DNA from: Streptomyces globosus | Lineage (GTDB): Bacteria; Actinomycetota; Actinomycetes; Streptomycetales; Streptomycetaceae | Assembly (NCBI RefSeq): GCF_003325375.1 | Contig: NZ_CP030862.1 | Location: 3,289,501-3,353,500 of the forward strand | DNA: 64,000 bases | Direction of reading: 5' to 3' | In this document: in pieces, positions 16,041-24,323 of the stretch | Layout: every line of letters starts with the position of its first letter | Position numbering within the stretch: the first letter of the stretch is position 1 | Program-made: the position numbers and the translations under genes | The notes under the pieces: generated by a model | Told to the model about the DNA's origin: nothing | What the model saw: only the letters and a program-made list of their open reading frames with translations | Databases searched by the model: none

Positions 16041-16440
16041 TCACGGCACGTCTGCCGGGCTGTCTTTGGCAGCCACGGAACACCTGCACCTCAATACAGG
16101 CCCCAAGTCCCTCCGCCCCGGCGCGTTGCCCGTCGGCCGCTGCGCTTGGCGCGAACCGCTGTGTCTGTCCGACGAGTTGGACGAAGGCTCGGCCTCCGGC
16201 CCCCCGGCGCCGGGGTCCTCGTCGTGGCTGCCGTCGACCGGCTCGGGCCAGATCGTCGATGCGGCTCCGCAGGAGGGCGCCGTCCTCCGCGTCGAGCGTG
16301 CTGCCGTGGTCGAGCCGGCCGAATCGTTCGTCCGGGCCCTTCCGCCGCAGCCCCGGGCGCCGGTCCGGACGCCTCTCCGCCGGGCGGGCCGGCTCCGACG
16401 GTGCAACGCTGGGAGGGAGCGCCGCGAGCGGCGCGGCCTC
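16041..16440 (-). pseudogene. Frameshifted small gene, probable pseudogene
   Basis: The minus strand codes for a protein-like stretch ending in [20 protein letters not shown] around 16250-16340, with nearly all third positions G or C. At about 16247 the good frame jumps to the next one, which continues as [19 protein letters not shown] down to about 16100, with a stop at 16041. Dropping one C in the run GGCCCGAG (near 16247) would join them. No clean start was found, so the 5' limit is a guess. It may be a decayed gene or a base-call error. Function unknown. Confidence 0.3.
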
Positions 16441-16487
16441 CCGGGCCGACGGCCCGGTGCTTCATCGCTCACTCGCGGAGATGCGTC

Positions 16488-17051
16488 ATGTCCCCTGGAG
16501 CAGAGCCCCGTACCTCCCGCGCCTGCCGGGCACTCCTGGCGGCAGCCCTGGCCGGCGGTGTCCTGGCCGTCGCGGTGCCACCCGCCGCGGCCGCGGACGG
16601 CGCCGCGCTGCGGGCGCCGGCGCAGCCGTGCCGTACCGACCAGCTCGTGGCGAACAGCGCCGAGCGGGTCGGCGCCACCGGCTGGCGGATTACCGTCGTC
16701 AACGACGGCCCCCGCCCCTGCACCCTGGGCAGCCACCCCCGGCTCGCCCTCGCCGGGCAGGGCTCGCCCGACCGCAACAGGCCGCTCACCGTCACCCTGC
16801 AGGGCCGCCCGCAGCCCGTGCTGCTGCCCGTCGGCGGCACCGCCGCGACTGTCGTCACGTTCACGCCGGTCCTCGGCGAGGCCGACGGCTACTGCGCCTC
16901 CGGTGCCGATCCGACGGTCGCGCCCTCGCTCGTCGTCGGCTTTCCCAACAGCCGGGGAGGCCTCCAGCTCGCGCCGGACGACGGAGGCGAGTTCGCCCTG
17001 TGCGGCGGCACCGTCCGTGCGACCCCCTTCCGCGCGGTGCCCGCCAACTGA
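16488..17051 (+). CDS. Secreted DUF4232-type protein
   Basis: A 187-aa exported protein with a signal peptide (about 1-36) ending in an Ala-rich AAAADGAA. The mature part begins CRTDQL and contains four or more cysteines, the pattern TGWRITVVNDGPRPCTLGSHP (shown in part) and a late C-G-G. That is the DUF4232 beta-sandwich layout, in which Cys pairs hold an Ig-like fold. The family is common in streptomycetes and is of unknown role. The ATG at 16488 has GGAG 7 bp upstream. It stands alone, followed by the tRNA-like element. Confidence 0.85.
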   Translation: MSPGAEPRTSRACRALLAAALAGGVLAVAVPPAAAADGAALRAPAQPCRTDQLVANSAERVGATGWRITVVNDGPRPCTLGSHPRLALAGQGSPDRNRPLTVTLQGRPQPVLLPVGGTAATVVTFTPVLGEADGYCASGADPTVAPSLVVGFPNSRGGLQLAPDDGGEFALCGGTVRATPFRAVPAN

Positions 17052-17117
17052 CCTCGGACCTGCGGAAAAAACGTTGCCGCACGCTCCGGCGCACGCCTAA
17101 GGTCGAGCGCACCGAAC

Positions 17118-17189
17118 GGCGTGTAGCTCAGCCAGTCAGAGCACCGGGCTTCCTACCCGGAGGGCGCAGGGGCAGGTCCTGCCACGCCG
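17118..17189 (+). tRNA. Degenerate tRNA-like element (probable tRNA pseudogene)
   Basis: All four stems are intact: acceptor GGCGTG/CACGCC (6 pairs), D stem GCTC/GAGC, anticodon stem CCGGG/CCCGG with loop CTTCCTA, and T stem GCAGG/CCTGC. The tertiary signals are gone. The D loop (AGCCAGTCA) lacks the GG pair, and the T loop is GGCAGGT instead of TTCGAAT-like, without the T54-T55-C56 and A58 contacts. The loop gives anticodon TCC (Gly) if read at 34-36, with T rather than a purine at position 37; CCT (Arg) results from a one-base shift. A decoding role is doubtful. Its 3' end is 3 bp before the ATG at 17193. Confidence 0.45.
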
Positions 17190-17192
17190 GCT

Positions 17193-19571
17193 ATGAACGA
17201 CGACGCTGACCAGCAGCACCCGACGCCCGCCGCCCGCCCCGCCGTGACCGTCTCGGCCGGATACGCCGCCGACCAGTTGCGGCGGGCGCTGCGCACCTCG
17301 CTGGCCCACCCCGATCCGGCCACACGGTCCCGCGCGGCCGGACGGATGGAGAAGTGGCGGGCGGTGCTCGCGGGCATGGCGGACGGCACCCTCGCGGTCG
17401 GCTCCCGCACGCCCGTCGCCGGACTGCCCGCCTGGGTCACCCCCGAGGTCGTCCGGGGCGGCTTCGCCACCGGCACTCCCGCCGCCGGCGGCCCGCTCGC
17501 CCCGTACGAGGAGGAGGCCGCCCGGCGGGCCGGGGTGCCCGCGGACCGCGCCGCCCTCTTCGAGCACGCCCTGACGGAGGACGGCCTCGCCGGCCTGTGG
17601 CAGCTCCTCGACAGCGGCCGGTACGAGGTCGCGCTGCCCGAGGAGGCGGCCCTGCTCACCGTCGCCTGGCTGGTGCGCGCCGACGACTTCGAGGCCGCCG
17701 CCGAACTCGTCGCCCGGCTGCGGCCGTTCGCGGGCCGGCTGCGGTTCCTGCCGCGCCCCGCCGACCGCCCCGCCGCGGACCCGAACGCGGTGCACCGCCG
17801 CACCGTCGGCGAGGCCGCCGCCGCACTGCGGGCCCGGCGGCCCAAGGAGGCCGTCGAGACCCAGCGGGAGGCGCTGTCGGTGTGGCGGCCCTTCGACGAC
17901 GAACTCCTCGCCTACTGGCTCCCCCGCACCGACGCCGAAGCCGCCGCACCGGCGCGCACCGGCGTACGGGACGGCGGCGCCCGCGCCCTTCGTACGGCGG
18001 CCCCGTGCGCCGAGGCCGCGCGCCTGCTGGAGCGCTACCGCACCCTCGCGGCGGCCCACACGCGGTGCGGCAGGCACCGCGACCCCAAGAGCAACACCGG
18101 CATCATGCTGCGGGCCCTGGAGGACGCCGCCGCGGGCCGCCCGCAGGAGCCCAGGCTCGCGGGACTGCTGCGGCACGCCGTGACGTCGGCCGTCGCCAAG
18201 CGCGGCCGGCCCGGCTCGCCCGAACACGCCCGGCTGCGCGCCGAGCAGGCCCGCCAGGCCGCCCGGCCGGCGCACCACCGCATCGCCGCGGCCGTCGCCG
18301 ACCGGCTCGCGGAGCTGGACCAGGGCGCGGGCACGCCCGACGTGGACGGCCCCGTCGCCCCGATCGGCGTACCCGAGGCCGAGGCCACCGGCCTGCCGGC
18401 CGGCACGGTGGTCCCGCCCCGGCTGCAGCAGGCGGTGTTCGGCGCGCTCAGCGCCCCGCCGGAGACCCTCGTCGAACGCGGCCTCGTGCCGTCGGCGGAG
18501 GTGCTGGCCGCGCTCGTGCCGCAGCTCGTGGCCAACGCCACAGCCGCCCGCCACGCCGACCCCGCGCTGCGCACCCTGGCCGCCGCCACCTACCGGGCGT
18601 TCCGCAACCGCCGTTCGCTGCTGCTGGTCCAGTACGCGCACCAGGTGCGCGTCGACGAGCTGCCCTGGGTGCAGGCCGTCGCCGCGCACGGCGTCGACGC
18701 CGATGCCGGGGCCCGGGCGAGGGCCGCGGCGCATGCCGCGCTGCGCCGGGTCGGCGACCTGGCCGTCGGTGCGTTCCCCGGCACGCTGCTGCCCAACCCG
18801 CTGGTGCGGGAGATGTCCCACCTGGCTCAGCAGGCGGAGCTGTCCGCGCCGTTCACCGAGGAACTCGCAGCCGACATCTTCATGGGGGGCTTCACCCCGA
18901 AGTTCCTCGCCGCCGCCCGCACCGCCGCCGACCTCCTCGACGGCAGCCTGTACGCCCGCTACTACGGCATCGACTGCGCCGCCGTGCGCAGCATGGCCGT
19001 CGTCCACGCCGCGGAAGGCCTCGGCAGCCCGTCCCGGCGGCCCCGCACGGTCGAGGCCTTCGACCGGCTGTGCGCGCAGCGCGCGGGCGGGGACACGGGT
19101 CGCTCCTGGTCGCCCGCGGCGAACGGCACCGTCATCGAGCAGGCGCAGATCCTCACCACGCACAACCTGGCCGTCCTGGTGCGGTACGCGAACGTGGCGC
19201 CCGCGGCCGGGTGGGAGGCGCTGGCGGGGGAGTGCCTGGCGACGGTGTGCCGGCTCGTCACCCGCGTCCAGGGCCACCCCCGGCCCCTCGGGACGCTGAA
19301 GGACGCGGCGTACGCGTGGCGGCAGATGCTGTTCCACCTGTCGCTGTGCCCGCCCGACCGGCAGGCGGCGTTCGCCGGGCACGCCGCGGCCGAAGCCGCC
19401 CGGCAGCCCTGGCACACCGCGGCCCGCCTGGCCCCGGCGGTCGCCGGACTGCGCCTGGTCGCGGCCGGCGGGGTGTTCGACGCGGACGGCACCGCTCTGG
19501 GCGGCCTGGCGCGCCGCTTCCAGGGCTGGACGACGACCGGGCACTGGATGCGGGGCCGGCCGGCCGGCTGA
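17193..19571 (+). CDS. Large soluble protein of unknown function
   Basis: A 792-aa cytosolic protein, mostly helical and Ala/Arg-rich, with no signal, membrane segment or known catalytic motif that I can see. Segments that look conserved are YEEEAARRAGVPADRAALFE (about 107-126), CGRHRDPKSNTGIM (about 292-305), RAFRNRRSLLLVQYAHQVR (about 468-486), EELAADIFMGGFTPKFL (about 553-569), ARYYGID (about 587) and VIEQAQILTTHNLAVLV (about 647-663). There is no clear ribosome site, because the tRNA-like element occupies the space upstream and ends 3 bp before the ATG. Translation may use that RNA structure or a leaderless message. It may be a chaperone-like or scaffold protein, but I cannot assign it. 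Confidence 0.75.
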   Translation: MNDDADQQHPTPAARPAVTVSAGYAADQLRRALRTSLAHPDPATRSRAAGRMEKWRAVLAGMADGTLAVGSRTPVAGLPAWVTPEVVRGGFATGTPAAGGPLAPYEEEAARRAGVPADRAALFEHALTEDGLAGLWQLLDSGRYEVALPEEAALLTVAWLVRADDFEAAAELVARLRPFAGRLRFLPRPADRPAADPNAVHRRTVGEAAAALRARRPKEAVETQREALSVWRPFDDELLAYWLPRTDAEAAAPARTGVRDGGARALRTAAPCAEAARLLERYRTLAAAHTRCGRHRDPKSNTGIMLRALEDAAAGRPQEPRLAGLLRHAVTSAVAKRGRPGSPEHARLRAEQARQAARPAHHRIAAAVADRLAELDQGAGTPDVDGPVAPIGVPEAEATGLPAGTVVPPRLQQAVFGALSAPPETLVERGLVPSAEVLAALVPQLVANATAARHADPALRTLAAATYRAFRNRRSLLLVQYAHQVRVDELPWVQAVAAHGVDADAGARARAAAHAALRRVGDLAVGAFPGTLLPNPLVREMSHLAQQAELSAPFTEELAADIFMGGFTPKFLAAARTAADLLDGSLYARYYGIDCAAVRSMAVVHAAEGLGSPSRRPRTVEAFDRLCAQRAGGDTGRSWSPAANGTVIEQAQILTTHNLAVLVRYANVAPAAGWEALAGECLATVCRLVTRVQGHPRPLGTLKDAAYAWRQMLFHLSLCPPDRQAAFAGHAAAEAARQPWHTAARLAPAVAGLRLVAAGGVFDADGTALGGLARRFQGWTTTGHWMRGRPAG

Positions 19572-19811
19572 GCTGCGCGGGGGCGCCGCGGCTCGGGACG
19601 GGGGAGTGGCGTCGCCCACACTCCGAGTCGCCGGATTCCAAGGCGGCTGCGGTGGTTTGTGCATCGATCCGCAGGGGGCCGGTGGCCGCAGCCGTCGAGC
19701 CGACGGACTGGACCCTTCCGACAGGGGGTCAGCCCGCACCGGCCTCCCGGCGGTTGTCGGAGCCGGATGGCACCATCTGGCGCGTGGTTCGAACGGCTAC
19801 AGGGGGTAGGC

Positions 19812-20078
19812 ATGGCGAACACGTACGACTGGCCGCGCGGAGCGGAGAGCGCCGACAGCGAGGCGCTGGAGCGCTGGCTGGACGCCCGGGGGTGGGAGGT
19901 CGACCCGACGGTGTTCATGGCGGGCGTCCTCGGCCCGGCGGTCCAGGTGCGCCCCGTCGGCGAGACCGCGTTCGAGGACGAGGCGGGCCTGCTGATCCTG
20001 CCCGGTGAGACGGTGGAGTTCGACGGCCGGCGCATGCGCATCGTCCCGCCCCTCGCCGCCGCGGCCGCCCCCGCATAG
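19812..20078 (+). CDS. Small acidic protein of unknown function
   Basis: An 88-aa soluble protein (MANTYDWPRGAESADSEALE and on), acidic in the N-half, with an Ala-rich tail. A WLDARGWEVDPTVFMAGVLG core and the ending DGRRMRIVPP suggest a small mixed fold. I do not recognise it. The ATG is preceded by the G-rich AGGGGGTAGG. It stands alone 240 bp after the 792-aa gene, and nothing is seen in the gap before it. Confidence 0.6.
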   Translation: MANTYDWPRGAESADSEALERWLDARGWEVDPTVFMAGVLGPAVQVRPVGETAFEDEAGLLILPGETVEFDGRRMRIVPPLAAAAAPA

Positions 20079-20784
20079 CGGCACCCACGGGAGACGCCGC
20101 CCGCCCGGCGGCGGCATCCCCCACCCGGGATTCGCCCGGCGCATTGCCGCACGGGGGGCGTTCCGCCTGCGGGCGGGAGAACAGGCGGAGGATTCCGGGG
20201 CACGGGCCGGGGCGTGCGCCGTCCGGGCGCGGATGTCACCCGCCCGGCCTACCATGAAACGGCCGGACCGCTCCCCGGCCGCGTGTAGCGACGCCCCGGG
20301 CGGCTCCGGCGTTTCCGCAGGCCGCGGCACCCGTCTCGGGGGACGCACGGGCTGCACGGCCGCCTTCGCCACCGGACGGGAGGGCGCGATGTCCGCGTAC
20401 CGCACCGCAGCCGCCGACGGCCGGATCGTCCGAGTCCCGAGCGGGACTCTCCCCAGCGTGCACGGGGCCCGGTATTCCGGCTATTGAACGAGCGGGGGGC
20501 GCGTGCAGCGATTTCGTGCGCCCGCGTAAAGCGCCGGCCTTAGGTGCCTGTATGGCGAAATCGTTGTGGCGAGAAATGCATCTGCCATGAATTGGTAATG
20601 CCTTGGTAAATTGGGCGCTGCTCCTGTGGTGTGGAATGCGCCGCGGGTTTTCCGCCCGACCCCGGCTCTCCCGGGGCCGTCCCCGTGTGCCGCACCACCC
20701 GCCCCAGCAGCGCATCCGGACCCGACCCGACCACACCGCGCCCACACGGCACAACCCCCCTGCGGGCGCAGGAGGCAGGCCTTC
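20079..20784. other. Long intergenic region with an AT-rich promoter zone
   Basis: The only coding candidate in this 700-bp gap is the 32-aa frame at 20389-20487. From about 20545 to 20620 the base composition drops sharply (for example ATTGGTAATGCCTTGGTAAA), unlike the rest of the window. This is the likely promoter region of the SulP transporter gene. Confidence 0.5.
20389..20487 (+). CDS. Candidate 32-aa peptide gene
   Basis: The frame MSAYRTAAADGRIVRVPSGT (first 20 residues) runs to the ending HGARYSGY. Support is the ATG with GGGAGG 6 bp upstream, good third-position GC, and a stop 300 bp before the SulP gene in an otherwise empty gap. There is no known family and no clear leader/core split. 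It may be a small regulatory peptide or a chance frame. Confidence 0.35.
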   Translation: MSAYRTAAADGRIVRVPSGTLPSVHGARYSGY

Positions 20785-22383
20785 GTGAATCCCTCATCGA
20801 AACGGCGCGCCCATGCCGCCCCGATCGACGAACGGGAAACCCCGCCCATGACCGACACCACTTCCGTGTTCGCCGCATTCCGGCGCCCCGCCCTGCTCCG
20901 CAAGGAGGCGATGGCATCCCTCGTCGTCTTCCTGGTCGCCCTGCCGCTGTGCGTCGGCGTGGCCGTCGCCTCCGGTGTCCCCGCCGAACTCGGCCTCATC
21001 ACCGGCATCGTCGGCGGCATCGTCGTCGGCCTCATGCCCGGCAGCAGACTCCAGGTCAGCGGGCCCGCCGCCGGCCTGACCGTCCTCGTCTTCGAAGCCG
21101 TACGGGAATTCGGGCTCGGCATGCTCGGCCCCATCGTGCTCGCCACCGGACTGCTCCAGGTCGTCCTCGGGTGGGCGCGGTGCGGCCGCTGGTTCCGGGC
21201 GATCTCCGTCTCGGTGGTCCAGGGCATGCTCGCGGGCATCGGACTGGTGCTGGTCGTCGGCCAGTTGTACACCGTCGCCGGGGCGGAGCAGCCGCACTCC
21301 GGCCTCCGCAAGATCCTCGGGATCCCCGGCCTCCTGGCCGACACCGTGACCAGCGCCCCCGCGCTGACGGCGGCCGGTGTCGGCGTGTTCACCGGCGCCG
21401 TCCTCGTCGCCTGGAAGAAGGCGCCCGCCCGGGTGCGCGCCGTGCCGGCGCCGCTCGCCGCGGTCGCGCTCGCCACCGCGGGAACGGCTGCCCTGGGACT
21501 GGACGTTCCGAAAGTCGAGGTGCAGGGGCTCCTCGCGGCCATCCAGCCGCCCAGCCTGAGCGACCTCGGCGGACTGGGCACCCTGGCCGTCCTCGGCACC
21601 GTCCTCGCCTTCACCCTCATCGCCTCCGCCGAATCCCTCTTCAGCGCCGCCGCCGTGGACCGCATGCACGACGGCCCCCGCACCCACTACGACAAGGAAC
21701 TCGTCGCGCAGGGAGTCGGCAACACCGTCTGCGGCGCCCTCGGCTCCCTCCCGATGACCGCCGTCATCGTGCGCAGCTCCGCCAACGTGCAGGCCGGCGC
21801 GACGACATCGCTCTCCCGCGTGCTGCACGGAGTGTGGCTGCTGCTGTTCACGGTCCTGTGGCCGACCGCCATCGGCGTCATCCCGCTCGCCGCGCTCGCA
21901 GCCGTGCTCGTCCACGCCGGCTGCAAGCTGATCCCCGTCAAGGCGCTGGTGCCGCTGTGGCGCGAGCACCGGGGCGAGGCCGTCATCCTGTGCGCGACGG
22001 CCGCGGCCATCGTGATGACGAGCATGTTCGAGGGCGTGGTCCTCGGGCTCCTGCTGGCCGTCGTCAAGTGCGCGTGGGAGACCTCCAAGGTGCAGGTCAC
22101 CGTACGCGAACTGGTCGGCGGGCGCACCGTGGTGGCGCTCACCGGCAACGCGACCTTCCTGCGCCTGCCGCACATCCTGGAAACGCTGGAGGCGCTGCCG
22201 CACGGCCGGCCTGTCGAACTCGACCTCACCGAGGTGCGCCACCTCGACCACGCCTGCCGGGCCGCCCTGGAGGGCTGGGCGGAGCGGCACCGCGGGGCCG
22301 GCACGGCGCCGGTGCGGGTCAGGGAGCCGGCCGCGCAGGAGGCCGGCGGGGCCGGCCCCGGGCCGTCGGCGGCGGGAGGCTGA
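20785..22383 (+). CDS. SulP-family anion transporter
   Basis: A 532-aa membrane protein of the SLC26/SulP family that carries sulfate, bicarbonate or related anions across the cytoplasmic membrane. It has about 11-14 hydrophobic helices. The early GLMPGSRLQVSGPAAGLTVL segment fits the SulP anion-binding helices, and a cytosolic STAS-like domain fills the last 90 residues (about 440-530, LTGNATFLRLPHI...LDHACRAALEGW). The GTG at 20785 was chosen over the ATG at 20848 because GGAGG lies 9 bp before it, whereas the ATG has no ribosome site. A 14-bp terminator stem follows the stop, separating it from the peptide cluster. Confidence 0.9.
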   Translation: MNPSSKRRAHAAPIDERETPPMTDTTSVFAAFRRPALLRKEAMASLVVFLVALPLCVGVAVASGVPAELGLITGIVGGIVVGLMPGSRLQVSGPAAGLTVLVFEAVREFGLGMLGPIVLATGLLQVVLGWARCGRWFRAISVSVVQGMLAGIGLVLVVGQLYTVAGAEQPHSGLRKILGIPGLLADTVTSAPALTAAGVGVFTGAVLVAWKKAPARVRAVPAPLAAVALATAGTAALGLDVPKVEVQGLLAAIQPPSLSDLGGLGTLAVLGTVLAFTLIASAESLFSAAAVDRMHDGPRTHYDKELVAQGVGNTVCGALGSLPMTAVIVRSSANVQAGATTSLSRVLHGVWLLLFTVLWPTAIGVIPLAALAAVLVHAGCKLIPVKALVPLWREHRGEAVILCATAAAIVMTSMFEGVVLGLLLAVVKCAWETSKVQVTVRELVGGRTVVALTGNATFLRLPHILETLEALPHGRPVELDLTEVRHLDHACRAALEGWAERHRGAGTAPVRVREPAAQEAGGAGPGPSAAGG

Positions 22384-22397
22384 CGCACACACCCTCC

Positions 22398-22441
22398 CGG
22401 CGGGGCGCCGGAGCCGCGGAGGGCGGCCCGGCGCCCCGCCG
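22398..22441 (+). terminator. Terminator after the SulP gene
   Basis: CGGCGGGGCGCCGG (22398-22411) pairs perfectly with CCGGCGCCCCGCCG (22428-22441), a 14-bp stem with a 16-nt loop, beginning 15 bp after the stop. It separates transcription of the transporter from the peptide cluster. Confidence 0.85.
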
Positions 22442-22672
22442 CCGGCCGCGCCCGGCTCCGGACAGGCCCGAGCGGTCCCGAGCAGCTCGCAGACGGCTCG
22501 AAGCAGGACCGGCTCCCGCCGGAGCGCGCAGGATTCAGGCCGTCCTTCTGGCCGACCGACGGCGATTCCTTGGTTTCCCCTTGTCCGCTTCTTGGGTCCC
22601 CCTTTACTGTCTGGAAGCGGCGGGTGCAAAGCAGCACTCTCGCCGCAATTCCCCATCTATCGGAGGTTTCCC

Positions 22673-22825
22673 ATGGAGCAGCTCATCCGCAAGATGACGC
22701 AGGACGACGTCTGGAACCGCTGGGTCGCGGCGAACTCCGCCCAGGGCGCGAAGGACGGGTGCATCAGCTCCTCCCCGAAGGCGGGCTGCATCAGCGCCGC
22801 CGGCAAGACCGGCTGCATCTCCTGA
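22673..22825 (+). CDS. Putative RiPP precursor peptide with three GCIS repeats
   Basis: A 50-aa peptide. Residues 1-27 look like a helical leader (start MEQLIRKMTQDDVWNRW). The C-terminal 23 residues are a repeat, K-x-G-C-I-S, seen three times as DGCIS, AGCIS and TGCIS and spaced 9 residues apart, with the last Ser at the C-terminus. This is the design of a ribosomally made, post-translationally modified peptide with regularly placed Cys and Ser. The ATG has CGGAGG 6 bp upstream, the gap before it is AT-rich, and a hairpin downstream could hold down the enzymes relative to the peptide. No family is recognised. An adenylate-forming enzyme and a GRDP-like protein follow. Confidence 0.8.
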   Translation: MEQLIRKMTQDDVWNRWVAANSAQGAKDGCISSSPKAGCISAAGKTGCIS

Positions 22826-22879
22826 CGGCCGGACCACCCGGCACCGCCTGAGGCGGGGCCCCGAGGCCGGCGCCGCACC

Positions 22880-22898
22880 GGCAGGGCCGCCCCCTGCC
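22880..22898 (+). terminator. Hairpin between the peptide and the ligase genes
   Basis: GGCAGGG (22880-22886) pairs with CCCTGCC (22892-22898) around CCGCC. In RiPP operons a leaky hairpin right after the precursor lets peptide transcripts outnumber enzyme transcripts; I infer that role here. Confidence 0.5.
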
Positions 22899-22985
22899 CG
22901 CTGCGACGGCCCGACGGCCCCGCCCGGCGGCCGAGACAGCACCCGCCGCGCCGCCACTCCGCGCCCCGCACACCCGAAGGTGGTC

Positions 22986-24323
22986 ATGGACGCCACACCC
23001 GCCCCGAGCGGCATCCCGGACGCGGACGGGCTCCCGTCCGCCGAAGTCCTCGCCTGCATCCGGGACATACCCCTCTACCAGCCCTCCCTCGCCCGCGGCC
23101 GCTTCCCGATCCTGGAGAAGCCCGACATCGCCCGCGGCTTCCCGGACAACTGGATGACCCCGGGCCTGGCCGCCGCCCTGGAGTCCGGCGAAGCCGAGTA
23201 CGTCCTGTCGACGGGCACCAACCACGCCCGGATGCAACTCATCCGGCCCCCGTACTTCCTGCTCCGCTCCTACTACCGGCTGTGGAGCGAGCACCCCGAC
23301 CTCGCCCACACCTGGGAGAGCGGCTGCCGGCGCGTCTCGCTGACGACCGTCCTCGCCACCGAGCACGTCGCCCGCGTCAACGCCCGCAAGCACGGCACCG
23401 AACCCGCGGCCGTGCCCTCCCTCGAGGACCGCCGGCTCGACGACCGCACCCTCTACCTGAACCTGCACCTGGACCCCGCCGAGTGGAGCCGCGCCGACAT
23501 CGCGCGGATGCTCGCCGAGATCCGCCGCGTCTGCGCCGAACACCCCAAGGGCGACTACCACCTGGACTGCTCCGGCTACCACCTGGCCCACCTCGTGCAC
23601 CGCGCGCAGGCCTTCGGCCTGTGGAACCCGGAGGACTTCCCCCGGCCGGCGAGCATCGTGACCGCCTACGAGTACACGCCGGCCAACGTCCGCCGCTATC
23701 TCGCCGACCGGTTCGACGTCCCCGTCATCGACCTGTTCGGCAGCACCGAGCTGGGCTACCTCTTCCACAGCGACCGCCACGGCCGCTACCACCCCTACCT
23801 GGACCGGATGGGCGTCGAACTCGTGCCCGTCGCCCCCGGCAGCGGCATCCACAGCCTCATCGTCACCAGCATCCGCAACCCGTACATGCCGCTGGTCCGC
23901 TACCGCTCCGGGGACTGCGTCCGCACCGCCGACGGCAGCCCCGACCCGGACAGGATCACCGCCTTCTGCGGGCGCGAGAAGGAACTGCTCGCCACCCCGC
24001 ACGGCCCCGTGGCCCACGCCGACGTCGACGACGTCGTCACCGCCACCGCCCCGCAGGTCTTCCTCGCCCGCCTCGACGTGGCCGCCGGCGGACCCGCCGC
24101 AGCCGCCCGGCTGCACTACACCACCTTCGACGGCCGCCCGCTGGACGCCGACCGGGCCTCCGCCCTCGCCTCCGGCCTCTCCGCCCTGACCGGCCGCCCG
24201 TGCACCACCGCCCACGCGGCGCACCTTCCCATCGGCAGGTCGGGCAAGTACCCCTGGCTCGCCGCCCACGACGACCCGGCCGCCGCGCCCGCCGCGCAGC
24301 CGCCGCAAGGAGGCACGGCATGA
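22986..24323 (+). CDS. Adenylate-forming (PaaK-like) ligase of the peptide cluster
   Basis: A 445-aa member of the acyl-adenylate superfamily resembling phenylacetate-CoA/F390-synthetase proteins. The ATP loop is STGTNHARMQ (about residue 78), the A5-like motif is DLFGSTELGY (about 250), the A7-like YRSGD is near 305 and GREKEL near 325. The C-terminal lysine motif GRSGKYPW (about 415) is present, so adenylation chemistry is likely. The ATG at 22986 has GAAGG 5 bp upstream. It lies 160 bp after the GCIS peptide gene and overlaps the next gene by 4 bp (ATGA). I infer activation of a carboxylate for attachment to the peptide, or of the peptide itself; the substrate is not readable. Confidence 0.83.
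   Translation: MDATPAPSGIPDADGLPSAEVLACIRDIPLYQPSLARGRFPILEKPDIARGFPDNWMTPGLAAALESGEAEYVLSTGTNHARMQLIRPPYFLLRSYYRLWSEHPDLAHTWESGCRRVSLTTVLATEHVARVNARKHGTEPAAVPSLEDRRLDDRTLYLNLHLDPAEWSRADIARMLAEIRRVCAEHPKGDYHLDCSGYHLAHLVHRAQAFGLWNPEDFPRPASIVTAYEYTPANVRRYLADRFDVPVIDLFGSTELGYLFHSDRHGRYHPYLDRMGVELVPVAPGSGIHSLIVTSIRNPYMPLVRYRSGDCVRTADGSPDPDRITAFCGREKELLATPHGPVAHADVDDVVTATAPQVFLARLDVAAGGPAAAARLHYTTFDGRPLDADRASALASGLSALTGRPCTTAHAAHLPIGRSGKYPWLAAHDDPAAAPAAQPPQGGTA

Noticed and set aside
20079..20388. Possible gene in the gap after the 88-aa protein
   Set aside because: Frames are low-complexity and lack a ribosome site.
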